A DNA stretch of 64,000 nt from Lichenostomus cassidix (Eukaryota > Chordata > Aves > Passeriformes > Meliphagidae): the NCBI GenBank assembly GCA_008360975.2, contig CM039192.1, positions 14,323,242 to 14,387,241 of the forward strand, written 5' to 3'. The first letter of the stretch is position 1, and each line of letters opens with the position of its first letter. A program made the translations under genes and the position numbers. Shown here piece by piece: positions 24,201 to 36,905 of the stretch. The notes beneath the pieces are model-generated. The model was not told the DNA's origin. It did no database searches and saw nothing but the letters and a program-made list of their open reading frames with translations.

Positions 24201-27200
24201 GAGCCAGATGGTTTCGTTCCAAATGTTTAAATTCTATAAATCTTTAATCTATAAATTCTGTTGTCACTATGGAAATGATAGGTTAAATTTTGCAATCCTT
24301 GTAGATAGTTACCCTCTGAGTAGATATCATCAAAGATTAAAAAGTCATTATTTCTTGGCTTTTTATATATTTTTCCTTCTTAGTCATTTTTGTATAAGTT
24401 CCTACAGGGGAAAAAATTATTCCAAGCTCTGAGTTGAAGAACATCAGAAATCAGCTTCTCTGAACTGAATTTGAAAGAATTTTTTCCAATGCATTGCTCC
24501 CCTTTGGTCTAGATGCAATGTTGAAGGCCTTGGTGTATTTGTGTATTTTTTTTTTTTTTGCTATTTATATTCCAGCCAACTGCAGATTTTATTCTCTCGA
24601 TGATATTTTACATGTTTTGCAGAAAAGCCATTACTCATTTCATTTTTACCCCTGTATTTTAGGCCTGTAAGCAGCACTATTTTTCTTCCCCTTAAATCTT
24701 GGTAGGCTCTGGTGGTGTTGCTCATGGCCTGTAGCTGGGTGCTGAGGCTGAGGGGCACTGTCTGTCACCAGCATCACTTCTGCAGGACAATGTAGCTTAG
24801 GAACCTTGGAGAAGTCATGTCTCTGCTCAGGCTCTCCACGCTAAGAGGTGGGGCTGTGGCTGCTCTGGGGTGCTCTGTGTGCCCTGCTGAAGGGCTGAGC
24901 TGCACGGTGCCAATGTTGGGATGTGCAATGTGGATACAGGGGCTTGTGGCTTTCCCTGCTGCTTGGCTTTACCTGGTTTTACCACCAGGAAGTGCCTGGT
25001 GCCCTGCAAGGCACCCTTCTGCATGGGACAGTCCCACTCTGTAGCAGACTGTGCCACAGGCTGAGGGCATGCTGCTCTGGCTGAAGAACACCACTGAGAG
25101 TCAGCAAACCTGATGCTTTTCAAAGCAATCCCATAGCCTTGCAGCAAATTTTATACCTGATCAGTTGTGGATTTGGGAGATGAAACACACCTTTTGGGAA
25201 ATAGGAATAGCTGCTGGGGGAGCCAGGAGGAGGTGAACTCAGAGGTCTGAACTAGAGGCTCAGTCAAGGGAAGAAAAATTTTTAGCCTGCTCCAGTCTAA
25301 ATATCCCAATGCCAAATCACATTTCTGTGTGTCCCTGAACTATCTCCTGCTCAGTGACTGCTGCAGGTAGTGTGAGCTTGATCAGCTGCTCGGGGACCTA
25401 ACAGCAGGCTCCAAAATGTGGGAGTGAGAAACAAGACAGACTGCCCAGAGTCTGAGCGTGAGAGCCTACCTGCAGTCATAAAACCAGTCTGGGCTCACCA
25501 AATGATTCCCTTGCTGTAAGCAGGGAGGGGCCCAGCCCTGCTCTGCCCATGCTGCCTGCCCAGGTGGTGCTGTGCACGGAGAGGAAAACCTGCCCACTTT
25601 AACCACCCCCAAGGCAGCAGCTTGCAACAAGCTCTCAGTGCTGGTGTTTTGCTCCAGCATAACTTTAAAGTTGTTAGGGACAAAGCTTTCAATGTATTTG
25701 CCTGAGTTTATGCAAATATATTAAAATGAATGCAAATTGCAATCTATTGATTTTTTTAAAATGATATTGGCAGGCATGAATGAGGCAGAAACACACCGCA
25801 CTGATTTTTCACTATCTTGCATCTTTTCAAGCACTTTACTCTTGTGCACAGTGAACAGAAGTGTCTGAAACTCTGTTTTATGCTCTTTGTAGAGGCCAGA
25901 AAGCTGAACACACACTGAAGAGAAGCTGAGCCCAAAACCATTAACCATTTTGAAACTAAAGAGGATTACTGTCACCAGATCCATGTATCGGTGAACGGAA
26001 AACACATGTGGAGGGGAGCAATTGCTCAGAGTGTGAGAGAACCAGAAGAGCTGTAACTTGGCTGTGCTGGGGAAAAATCCCAGGAGGGGAAAGAGACCAG
26101 GGGAGGACTCAGCAAAGGTGGATGGAAACTGCACTGGGCAGCCCTTGAGGTGGGCAGATGTGGGGAGAGCTGTGCTGGGAACCCCAGCAGTGTGGTGCAA
26201 GGGAGAGGTGGTGACAGCCCTGCTGTGGAGAAGAGGCACTGACTGATGGCAGCCTGCCTGCCTGCCTTGGGAGCAGAGCATGGACTGTCCAAAGCCAGGG
26301 CTGGGCACCTGAACCACCCAGGCAGTGGTGGGGAAGCTCTAGGATGCAGGGTCTGTGTGCCCCAAAGCTCTATGGTTCCTTGGCTTGTGCGGCGGGAGAG
26401 ATGTGGCCCCAGCTGCAGCTTGTACTGAGTGACTTAGTGGTTTATTTTTGAATTCCTTTTTAGTTTATAATATCTGGCCTGAACCTTTGCGTTCTGCATC
26501 TCCTATCCATGTTGCTTTTTGAAGTCTTTGTTATAGAGTAATAGTGTCTATCAATACCACATGGCTTTTATTTACATGAGTTTGTTAGAGGATACACAAA
26601 AAAAAGGTGACTCTTGATCTCGTGTCCAGGACAGGCAGGTTGGGAAGGTGCTGGTGAGGGAGTGATTGCTGCCATGACTTAGTTGTGTGCTGAAGGACAT
26701 CAGCCCTGTGCTCTGCTGCTGGGGCAGTACACAGGGACATGCTTAAAGATTTTTATAACTTAATTTATTTCTGTCTTTGTTTGAAGAATGGTCTCCTGTG
26801 TTTTCTTCATAAGGTGGAAGGGCTTTTCCTTGCAGCTAGTTTGAAGATGAGGGCTGGAAGGCTTGGGGAAGTATAGAGCAAGCCAGCCTCTCGTCAGAGT
26901 CCTCTTGGCAGCTGCAGTGAAAGAGATCAGGCAAATCTGGGGGATCCCTGGCAGAGGCTGTACAGCAAAACACAACTGGAGTGACTTTGGGGCTAATGCT
27001 GTGCTGAGAGACTGAGCTTGGCATTGGAGTGACTTAGCTCTTTGTGACTTTCCCGTTGTTATGAGGACACCTGACACTGCTGTGCCGCTTCCACCTAGCG
27101 TGGCTGGGTCAGGTGTCAGCTGGTGGCTGCTTGGTGACCTGTGCAAGTGTTGCAATTTCAATGCATTCCTGGAAATGTGAATAAATATCTCCAATTACAA

Positions 27201-27539
27201 CTTGAATTTGTCGTGGTGGATGTTTGTATTTTTTTTCTTTTTGGAAGTCCTGATAGCAGCCCTGCAGGGGGAATGGGTACAGAAGTCAAACCTCTTTCAT
27301 CTGAATAATTTCCTTTCAGCATCAAGGCACGACAGGAAGGGGAGGCTTGTCCTGTTTTCAGCCTGCACAGGCTTCTGTCCAGGAATTTTCATCATCACTA
27401 AACTTTTGTGACAAGCTGAACTCAAACACTGGAGGGGGGAAAAAGCACAGGAGGTGTGTTTGGTGTCCTTGGTATTGTAAATAATTGCTGGACAAGATGG
27501 AAGTAACGTGATGAAGAAGAATTTATGACCTCTATCAGA
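21213..27539. other. Intergenic, one candidate regulatory stretch only
   Basis: Apart from 23.10-23.59 kb, I see no feature I can support. The longest ORF here (25721-26317, minus, 198 codons) has no recognisable domain. Confidence 0.55.
23100..23590. promoter_or_regulatory. Candidate conserved non-coding element with POU octamer
   Basis: It contains HOX/CDX-like CCAATTTATGGCCATTTACA, a perfect octamer ATTTGCAT at 23147-23154, AGTAATCGCGGGCCAATTAA, TTTTTAATGAGCTC and CATTGCAATATC. A GC-richer bridge at 23293-23370 separates two AT-rich parts. No ORF or repeat explains it. Confidence 0.4.
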
Positions 27540-28010
27540 AACACTAATGAAACATTTCTGTTAGAAGGGAATTACATGGTCATGTTTGTATGGCTTTTCA
27601 TAGGAAAATATTTCATATTAATTGGCTACAGTGCAAACCTTAAGATAGAAAATAGCTCCTTATGTCTGGTTCTATATAGAAATCAATGAGGTAGAGCAAA
27701 TTCGTTACTAACCTGCAGCTTATATAGTATTGCATTTATTGGGGAGTCTAGTTAAATCCTAAACCTGCTGCTATATACCCATTTATGGAGCAAACACCTG
27801 ATGCTCTTCTATTGGTTTAATATACTATTTGCTTAATGGACCATTGACATAATCATTTGATATAGATTCCAGTCATACCATGTAACCAAGCCATGATATA
27901 TTAATATAGCCACATATTAATGGTGGAGGGCAAGCATGTTATATTATTATCCATGACCAATTAGTTTCTGGCTATCTTAGGGACACACTTTTCGAGGTGT
28001 TAGTCTTTAT
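27540..28010. promoter_or_regulatory. Candidate conserved non-coding element
   Basis: Nearly 470 bases of repeat-free AT-rich sequence. It contains TTCATATTAATTGGCTACAG, TTATATAGTATTGCATTTAT, a CATAATCATTTGATATAG block and a TGATATATTAATATAGCC block. It ends about 250 bases before a CR1 insertion. Confidence 0.35.
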
Positions 28011-28257
28011 GGACCTGATTTTAAGAAGTCTGAGCATTCCTAGCTGCCACTGAAGTGAATTGTGTTTCCTGATGGATCCATTTTTCAGGGTTACACAAAG
28101 CCCCCTAATACAAGCTGTGAGCATGTCACTGTAACTGTACATCTCCACTTGCTTTTGGAGATTTTTAAGTTCCCTTACTGTTTATGGTTTTCTTCCATTT
28201 TTATTCAATGGATAATTAAATAATGCTTTTCTTTTCCTTTTTATCTCTCTGCTCGAT

Positions 28258-28872
28258 CAATCAGATGTCTGTAAGGTCAGAAGGGGCTGTTTATGCCAGG
28301 AAAGCATGTGCTGCTTCAGGCTGAGGGCAGAGTGGCTGGAAAAAGACCTGGGGGTGCTGGTTGGCAGCAGCTGAACATGACCAGGTGTGCCCAGGTGGGC
28401 AAGAATGCCAGTGGCCCCTGGTCTGGACCAGCAATAGTGTGGCCAGCAGGACCAGGGATTTTCAGGGATTGTCCCCCTGAGCACAATGAGGAGCAGTTAG
28501 TGGGGCTCAGCCTGGAGAAAAGGAGCCTCAGGGGGACCTTAGTGCTCTCCCCACCTCCCTGCCAGCGCAGCCAGGTGGGGGTCGGGCTCTGCTCCCAAGT
28601 AACAAGAAAACAACAAGGGGAAAAGGCCTCGAGTTGTGCCAGGGTACCTTTAGTTTAGACATTGGGAAAGATTTCTTCACTGAAAGGGTGGTCAGGCACT
28701 GGCCCAGGCTGCCCAGGGCAGTGGGGCAGTTGCCACCCCTGGATGGGTTTAAAAGATGTGTAGATGTGGCACTTGGGGACATGGTTTAGTGGTTGGCTTG
28801 TTAGCGCTGGGTTAACGGTTGGACTCGATATTAAAGGTCCTTCCTAACCTCAATAATTGTATGACTCAGTGA
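28258..28872 (+). mobile_element. CR1 LINE 3' end, internally deleted
   Basis: A long CR1 remnant, plus strand. Its order follows the usual avian CR1 3' region: GGGTGCTGGTTGGCAGCAGC, then CAGGTGTGCCCAGGTGGGC, then GGCCAGCAGGACCAGGG, then CTCAGCCTGGAGAAAAGGAG, then GATTTCTTCACTGAAAGGGT, and finally GGTTGGACTCGATATTAAAG with an ATTGTATGACTCAGTGATT tail. After the GGGATTGTCCCCCTG block (about 28478) the sequence jumps to the later CAGCCTGGAGAAAAGG part. The usual intervening block (the 'one of the claimants / lead transcript' region) is missing. The element is 5'-truncated and has no intact reverse transcriptase. Confidence 0.9.
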
Positions 28873-30330
28873 TTAATACAGATACATTTAGTTGCTCACA
28901 AATAGGATTATTGTGCTACAGTTATGATAGCTAGTGTAGAGCTGTACAGCAGCAAATATGATCTCTTCTGTCTTTCACCCCCCTCATGCTCAGATTATTA
29001 ATAACAATATGAAAATACGAGGGACCAGCATGCAGATTCTGCTCTTTGTGGGGTGCCTGCAAAATTAAGTGATCATTATAAATAGGAGGCAAAATTGGCA
29101 TTTTATCTGTCTCATACGCTGTAATTAAGTAGCTGATTTCTTCCTGATGTGGCAGCAATAGTGGCTATGGAGAGAAGGAGAAAGGGTAATAGTTTTTCCA
29201 GTCATTTCTGTGAGGCTGCCTTATTCAGGAAAATAAAGATATAAAGCACAGGTGACAAGAGAACAGAAGAATTAGCGATAAAAGGACTAAAATAAGAGGT
29301 TTGATCTGCACAGATTGAAAAGGATGTAGAAATATTTGAGTGGACAAAACCAGGATGGAACAGTCTGGATACCTGGAGCACTGGAGGCAGTGTGTATGAG
29401 CCAGAGGGAGGACAGTGCTGGAGGGGAGAAGCAAGGAACTTGGATGCAAGAGGAGTTCAGCCAACTGTTTAGGAGTGGGTAGTTTTAATATTCTGCTCTG
29501 GTTCTGACATTAAAATTCAACTAAAAAAAAAAAAAGGACACACTTTTTGAAGAAATGCAGGCAAATTTTCTCTGTTGTTGCTGAACAGTTACCTGAGAAA
29601 CCACCATCCTGCCTATCTCTCCTGCTCTGATGGTGATACTGACAGGGAGCACCCAGGCTGCTCTGCAGTGCAGTCCCACAGTTAGAGTGTTGAGAGGCAC
29701 CTCCTGTGCCTGTTTCCTGCAGTGTGAAGGCTGTGCTGTGTTCCCTGCCAAAATCCTGGCTGTTTTCCTTAGGGTATCATGGGGACTTGTAGGAGCATCT
29801 TTAGGAGAGACTCTGCTAAGCGTATTAAATGGTGTACTTGGGTAATGTCATGTGTAGATGTACATATTTCACGCTTGCTAATGCAGAGAATGCTATTCAT
29901 GCTGTGCACTGGATAATGTAAAATCATGTAGAAAGTGTAATATGGGAGAATATAATTAAAACTATATGATGAAGCTGCACCAAGTAACTTAATTGAGGTC
30001 TTGAAGGAAACCAAATTTTTGTTTTCCCAGTTTTTAGCTTTTCATACTTGTTTCTTTTTGTACCGGTGCCATTTTCTGAATGTTGGTATTTGTAAATAAC
30101 TTTCAAAGCTTCCTAGATGGAGGAAGTTTCCCCTCCCTTCCTTTCCGAGTTGTTCTGTGTACTTAATGTTGGAGGAAAATGTGTCAGGCAGGATCTGAGA
30201 GCTTGAGAGAGGTGAAGCTGCTGCAGCTTCATGCTCTCAGGTCCAAACAGCAGCAAAAGATGTATTCCCAGTAGGCAAATGCATGTGGTGCTCCACTCTT
30301 GGGGCTGGCTGGGGCTGCCAGGGTCCTATG

Positions 30331-30362
30331 AAATTAAACTCCCTTTAAATTAAACTCCCTTT
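30331..30362 (+). repeat. Perfect 16-bp tandem duplication
   Basis: AAATTAAACTCCCTTT occurs twice back to back with no mismatch, indicating a recent small duplication. Confidence 0.85.
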
Positions 30363-30709
30363 CACTCCCCAGTGTAGCTGGAATCTCCTCTCTTCTCCCT
30401 GAACCCTTCAGTGGGTTCTTCTCACTCTGAGTCTTCCTGGACTTGCTGTGGGATGCAGCAAAGACAGTCCAAGGCCCTCTCCAAAAAGTCCCTGCAGAGT
30501 CTGGGGAAGGAATAAGGATGTACAGGAATTATCCCACTCAAAGTTGGACAACTGGCAGCCATATGTGTAAGCAAAGTTTTACTGCTTCTCTAAAAGAGAT
30601 GGTTTTGAAAGCTTTATTTTCTTGCCAGTTGGCTAAGAAGCGAGCAAGGAACAATAGATTCAAGCTGAAATAATTTGCATTTATGATGAAGACAAGGAAT
30701 ATCTACCTT

Positions 30710-31260
30710 GCATTTTCCTAAAAAAGAAAAATTAAACCCCATTTTTAATTAACTGATAAACTATTAATCAAATTTTTGCAATGTTAGGTGACACATTATT
30801 CATTTAGATAGAATGACTGTGAACTTAAACTAATCAAATCTGATTTGCCCACATATGCTTGATTGAAATACATTTTAACTAGCATATACAAAGAGAAAAT
30901 CTTGGATTTCTTACCTAATCTTCAGAGTATACTGCTGAGTTAATAAGGGCAGTTTTTTTTAAATGAGACCACCATTTCTTAATCTGCATATCAAAATCAA
31001 GAGCAACTTAATTGCAAAACACATATTCCTGAAATCTAATCATTATACTGCTTTAGGGTATTTTATTGAAGCATGTTAAATTATGGACAGAATATTAATG
31101 ATGAAGCTAATCAAACCCAATTAGTCACTTCTAACAATAGTCACATAAATATACAAGTCAGGTACTAAAGTACTGTAGGTATGGTTTTAAGGTTTTTTTT
31201 TAATATAAAATTTATGTGGTATATATGAATTATATACTCGTTATTTTTAATCTAAAAATC
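30710..31260. promoter_or_regulatory. Candidate conserved non-coding element, strongly AT-rich
   Basis: It holds many ATTA/TAAT cores (TTAATTAACTGATAAACTAT, GTCACTTCTAACAATAG, ATTAATGATGAAGCTAATCA). There is no coding or repeat signal. It could also be simply AT-rich intergenic DNA. Confidence 0.3.
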
Positions 31261-34200
31261 TAGGACAAGTAATTTCAAAGAAAATGCGATATGCCAGAAG
31301 ACAATGGGACTTGTCCCTTACCATTAGAACTGACAGTCCTGATTTCTGAATCTCTGAACGTCGCTCTGACATGAGGCTGATGGGCACACGCTTAATAGGA
31401 CAGAAGGGTGGATCTGTGAGCTCCCAAATGTGGGAAGTCAGATGTGCACGTGAGGGTTTCTCTCTGCTCGTGTTGTGATTGCCACAAATGCACAAACTCG
31501 TCTGTGTGCTCAGCCGAGTCTTGGGCTGCACACTGCAAGATTTGCATATGCTGCTACCATAACTGTAGTATATAATAATTACAGATGTATTGTGTCTGCA
31601 TTAAAAATCAGCATCTTCCTTTAAGCTCAGTACAGCATCTTGTAGAGTTTTAAGCACAGGGCTTATCTTCATGCTGATTCGTTTGTGTGTACTTTGATAT
31701 TGATATTTTGGGTGGCTTTGAGTTTGTTTCAGCCTCCTACTTACTAATTATGAGAGGGCAGCTGTCATCTTACTTTAGGTCTATCTACTCCATCAGAAAA
31801 TTCACACAATGCAGGGGTCACAGATGACCTTCTACTGATGTATCTTTTGAAAGATGATGTGTTTTGAAAATCCTTTTAAATTGCAACTCTTACAGTTTCC
31901 ATAATTATTCAGGTCACATAAAAGAATGACTTAGCATATTTATAACCCCTCTTTGCACTTTCAGATTTAAGGACATGTATTTTCTAATTTGTAATCATCT
32001 AATTTTAAAAAGGGGTATCCATAAATAATAGGTATGGTTTTAGTGCCAGACAGGGAAGCCCTGACAGGATTTGTGATGCTGTTGGTGCCAGCAGCTGTGC
32101 TGTGTCAGGAAACTGAGCAGCATTTTCCTCCTACAAGCCATAATTGCCAGTGGCTCAGTCACGTCCCTTCTGCATGGCCCTGTGCAGGGCTGGCCAGGGC
32201 ACTGGGGAAAAAGGGACTGGGGAGCCTCCCCTGCCAGATTTCATGGAAATGGCTCTCCAGTGATGAGCAGGGAGAGCTGCTGTCCCAGGCAGTAAAGCAG
32301 CAAGGGCAGAGCATGGCTTTCACAGGAGCTCCAGGGTCAGCTCCAGGGTCTGAGCCCCACAGGGCAGCAGCAAGGGCAGGGATGGGTTTATTGCCATCAC
32401 AGGACAGGCTGCTGTGCAGGGGACACCTGGCACACACGTGGCAGGGAGCAGCTCTGCAGCTGTGCCACCCTGCTGGCTCCTGAGGGGTGGCTGAGGCACA
32501 GCTCTTGGGGGATGCCATGTGTGCCACCAGAGGTGAAACTTGCTTTTCCACACTTCTTTAATGATGAGATCACACACAGGTGTTTATGGGAAAAACCAAC
32601 CACAGCATGGTTCTTGTGTTCAGAAATAGCTCTGTGCCAGAGGTCTGGGCAGTCCCTCCAGAAGGTGCTGCTGGGGGGAGCAGCCCTGTCCATCGATGAC
32701 TGACTGTGCTGGCAGCAATCAATGGCAAGCCCTTGCAAACAGTCTGTAGTGACACTGGGATCTGCAAAGGGTTTTCTCAAATCAGTGTAAGATTAGTTGA
32801 AATCCACTTCTATGAAAAGAAAATACTTCAGTGAAATAAAAGCTGCTGTTAAAAGTAGCATTAGAGCTTTAGCTTTAGACAAGATTTACATTTTTACTTG
32901 CCATGCAATTCCGAATTGGTTTGTCATAAATAGTGCTCATGTCCACAAAAACAGGCTCAACGACCAAGGGCTATCAGAGCTGATATATGCTTCCGTGCTT
33001 TTTAATGTGAGTATATAGCTTTTCCAAAAGGAATCAAAAGCTTCTGGCAAGTTTGAAAAGGGAGATGACTGATACTGTCTTGTAAATAGGGAAATTAAGA
33101 CTTCCTCTACTCCTTCATAAACTCTTCTGGAAAACTGCCTATGCTCTAAAGGCTGCAGGCTGTTTTTTTCCTATCTTTCATTACAAAAAGAAGATTGAGA
33201 AGTGACTCAATTATAATGTATAAGCACCTTCATGGGAAGAAAATACAGGGTACCAGGGAGCTTTTTCAGCTAGCAGGGAAATGTGTCAGAAGAACCAATG
33301 TCTGTAAACTGAAATGGAAACTGGAAATAAAGCTGCTGTTTCAATGTGCCTGCTGGAATTCTGCTGGGTTTCATGATGGGTTCTGCCTGTTTTGGCATCT
33401 TCAGACTATCACAAGGTGTCTCTGAACAGTATTATTTAGTTATGTAGAAGCTGTTAATCAAAGTCTAATGCAAAGCTATTTTGATGGTCTAGGAGCTTTT
33501 GCTGTATAAGTTGAGGTAGCTGATCTAATAATCCTCTCTTGCCTTGACATCACCAGGTCTAAGCATTATACTTCCTTATCCATCATAACTGAACTTCAAC
33601 AAATATTTGGTGCTGTCATGAGAGGGCAAGAGGAAATTACTGGTTCCTTGTTTTTTTCCCCTCGCTTTTCAGTTGCATAACAAACCATCATCCAAACCAA
33701 AAAAACACTTGCAATTAAAGAACCCAGTATTTATTACCTCACATTCACATAATATCTGGTTGCTCCTATCATTACTACACTGAGAGTGAGTTCTCTCCAA
33801 AGTCTAAGTTTGTGCAACACTTCAAATGCACTGCAGCTGTGTGTACTTGGCAGTGGCTGCCTTCAGCCTGGCCCATGCCCAGGGGACAGTGACTGTCTGT
33901 GCAACCTCTCGGACAAGGGCATGCCTGTCTCACACAGACAGCTGAGTGTCTGTGGGTGCTGAACATGTCAGAGGCAGAAAATCAGTTCACAGTGTATGGA
34001 ATCTGGGGGAAGACCCACTCCAACCATAGCTCACTGTAGTGTTTCATAATAATAAAGGGGAAACTGCAAATTAGTTAAAACTTATCAGCTGGGTGGTTAT
34101 TACATCATGCCTATAGTGAAAAAACAAAAATCCTTTGCTCCAGCTAAACTACTTCAGCATGGCTCAAGTACAGCTTTACTCCCACTGTGTGACTCTTTGG

Positions 34201-34484
34201 ACCCAGCAAGCTGCATATAGTGGATTTGAATTCATCAGTGTTTCAGAAGAGCATTAAAATTTAACAAGTACATTTAACTAAAAAATCTATATCTAAATAG
34301 CATGGAGGTAGTGATAAAAAGGAGGTAACTCAGGCCAAGATATTGCATTAACTTCCCTGTGAAAGGACCTTTCAGACAGAGTGGAGCCGGGTTGAAGTCA
34401 CTGAACTAATGCCAGTTTCTTTACTCAGAGCCCAAGGAGCCTGTGCTTTGGTTGAGGGGTGTCAGAGCCTCCTCTTTAACATGT

Positions 34485-34523
34485 GGGTGTTTTTGGTTTT
34501 TTGAGAGAAGTTTAAAAACACCC
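34485..34523. repeat. Perfect 10-bp-stem inverted repeat
   Basis: GGGTGTTTTT at 34485-34494 is exactly matched by its inverse AAAAACACCC at 34514-34523, leaving a 19-base loop. It lies in a G/T- then A/C-rich low-complexity patch. Confidence 0.6.
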
Positions 34524-34581
34524 GAACAAAACCCCTAAAAAAACCTCCAAAAAAAGAAAAAAAAGGACCCAACCCAAACTT

Positions 34582-34621
34582 GCAAAGGAGAAAACCCCAC
34601 TTTTTAGGGGGTTTTCTTTGC
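34582..34621. repeat. Hairpin with AAAACCCC / GGGGTTTT stem
   Basis: The arms GAAAACCCC and GGGGTTTTC pair perfectly, and the stem extends past a 3-base bulge through GCAAA / TTTGC. It lies about 60 bases after the preceding hairpin. The intervening A-rich sequence (34524-34581) is low complexity. The function is unknown. Confidence 0.6.
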
Positions 34622-35931
34622 TAGTACTGCAAAGATATTTTGCTTACCAGAATCATCTTTCTGGAAAGCTTTCCTCCCCAACAGATTCACTGAAATGGGG
34701 CAAAAGCATGGCCAACCCCTGTATTTCTCCAACCTTACCAGTGACTTTATTAAGGTTAGTTTCTATCTCTGTAATAACTGAATTTAATTTCTCTTGGGTG
34801 ATGTGAAAGTTCTGAAATAGTAGAATAAATGTTAATTCCATATAACTTTGCATGATTCCTTAAACTGTCTACTGCAACAAGATGGACAAAGTCTGTCCTT
34901 TGCTACCTTTTTCCCACCTCATGCTGTAACACCTCAAAAGTGCTAAAGGAACAAAGCCCAGACCCCTTGAATTCTTTTAATCATGGATGAAATTAAAGTG
35001 CTTACACAATATTGTAGAGTATTCTGCTAATACTGAGTCACCACAGCAAGTTGTCAGTTCTCCTATAAAAATTACTGAAAATCATTATTGTATGATTTAT
35101 TTCTCTGGCAGTTTATCTGAAAATAAAAATCGGACCCAGATTTCCTCAAAGCCTCGAAGTCTCAGCTGTTTGAAACTGAAAGTTAACAGTGAAAGCTGCT
35201 GCCTGACAGTTTTAAGTCCCTTTTCCTACGTGAGCTGGGGGTATGAGGCATTAAAAGCTCCCAGGGTTGCAGGAGGTGGTGGGAGCCGTGAGCATGGCCA
35301 TGTGCACAGACCATTCCTCCCCAGCAGTTCTACACTGTGTGCTTCCCCCTTCATCTCAGAAAAGCATGGCAGAGTTGCAGGCTGAGGTATTGAGGAGCAA
35401 GTCTTCTTCTGTGAGAGTCTCCCACTTGGCCTCTGGATGACAGCAAGGTTAATTGGGAGGCTTGGCTGTAAAGAAGGGCTGGAGGTTTGTTGCTGCTCAG
35501 TATGCTGCTGTTTATTATAGATGTGTGGTGAATGACACTTCCTCTTTCTGAGAGCTGGGAGTTGCCAGATGTTTGCACCCAAGTTTCCAGCCCAGGGCAG
35601 AGCTGGTTGGGCTGCAAAGGTTTGTGTGTGCTCTCTTTTGGGGACATATGGGTTAAAGCAGAGTTTCAGAATAAAAGCCTTGACTCTATTGAAATGAGTG
35701 GCAAAACTCCCATTCGCTCTGGATTGTCAAAATGATCTGTAGAGTCCCCTAAGATTTGTGTTCTGTTAATAATTATTACTTGTACATAAAAGTAAACTTC
35801 TATATTTAAAACTTATAACTTGGCAACCACGGAATGCACATGTCTATAATGAATAACCATGTGAGCGTGTTACTTCAGCTCTCCTCTGTTCTCATTCTTT
35901 TCTATATTTTACCTGCTATTCATCTGTCCAA

Positions 35932-35985
35932 ATTTCAGACTGTAAGGTCTTCTGGGCAGAGACCATTTTTTCTGCTGGCAAAGTG
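35932..35985 (+). repeat. Possible ancient LINE/SINE tail fragment
   Basis: ACTGTAAGGTCTTCTGGGCA followed by a GAGACCATTTTTTCTG block resembles the 'gattgtaagctctttggggcagggaccatctttt' motif at the end of several old amniote retroposons. The match is short and the limits are unclear. Confidence 0.35.
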
Positions 35986-36186
35986 GCTCTGTGTCAAACA
36001 AGGCAAGTATTTTAAATCAGGGGAAACAAATGTTCCTGCATTTGACAGTTTCTGAACATGAATGCAAGCGATCAGGCATGCGTGTCTAGAGATGTGCTTT
36101 CTACATACACATATTGTTTCCTTTTAAAGACATCTGCATCTACTGAATTCAGTCCAGAATTTGGCCTAGAAGTTTACCATTATTAT

Positions 36187-36262
36187 GCCTCAATTCAGCA
36201 AAGCGTGACTGTAGGGAGACTTAAAATTAAGTATACATGTAAGTGCTTTGTTGGATGGAGGC
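36187..36262. repeat. Ancient palindromic interspersed repeat
   Basis: An imperfect hairpin. The left arm, 36187-36204, begins GCCTCAATTCAGCAAAGC. The right arm is 36245-36262 and pairs with the left at 15 of 18 positions, with two of the mismatches G-U compatible. The arms and the ACTTAAAATTAAGTA centre match, from memory, a widespread amniote hairpin repeat that reads 'caattcagcaaagcac...gtgctttgctggat'. The family name is uncertain. I do not think it is a miRNA, because the element is a dispersed repeat. Confidence 0.55.
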
Positions 36263-36880
36263 CTCTAAGATTTTGTGCATTTATGCTCTTGTAATTTTAA
36301 AATGAAACATATTATTCAAAGTCTTCAGTTCTTTATGCTGTCACTTCCTCACTTATTTGGATTTATTATGTATGTATACATGTCTCCTAAATTCTAGATG
36401 CTTTTGAAAACAAATAAATTCAAAATATATTGAAATCAAATGTAAAAGTACTATCTGCTCTTCAGTGGGCTACAATAATATCTTTGGTTCACCAGCATTA
36501 CTTTTGTGCCTAAGCAGCAACTTCCCTATCAAGGCTGTCTCATGTCAAAAACTTGTTTTTCAGCCAAGAGCAAACATGTCTGGCCCAAAGCACAGGGCTT
36601 TTATGGACAAGCAGCCCTACCATCTTTGCTCCTGAAGACGGTAAATGTTGCTGCATCTGCTCTTCACTGAGCTGCCGCCACTGATCAAGTGTCCTGTTGA
36701 GGGGGTGTTCAGAAGTGCTGCCCTTCCAGTCCTGCCACCGTGGGTGAGGATGTTTTGCACTTGCTTTTGGGCCAGCTATAATTTTGTATGCAAATTTTAA
36801 AGCACAGGGATGCAACTCAAGGATGCCTGCTAGCTGTTGCTGTGGCAGAGTGGCCCAGGTTTGCATGGAGATGGAAACAG

Positions 36881-36905
36881 AGATGAGATGAGATGAGATG
36901 AGATG
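36881..36905 (+). repeat. (AGATG)5 microsatellite
   Basis: Five exact AGATG pentamers in tandem. Confidence 0.9.

Larger units (their letters stand above)
28873..34484. other. Intergenic, mostly unique AT-rich sequence
   Basis: Contains the 16-bp tandem duplication at 30.33 kb and the AT-rich stretch at 30.71-31.26 kb. No exon, RNA gene or further repeat family was recognised. Confidence 0.55.

Noticed and set aside
25721..26317. 198-codon minus-strand ORF
   Set aside because: No recognisable domain, poor codon texture, no splice partners or island. Most likely chance.
28293..28658. 121-codon ORF at 28.3 kb
   Set aside because: It lies wholly within a CR1 3' remnant.
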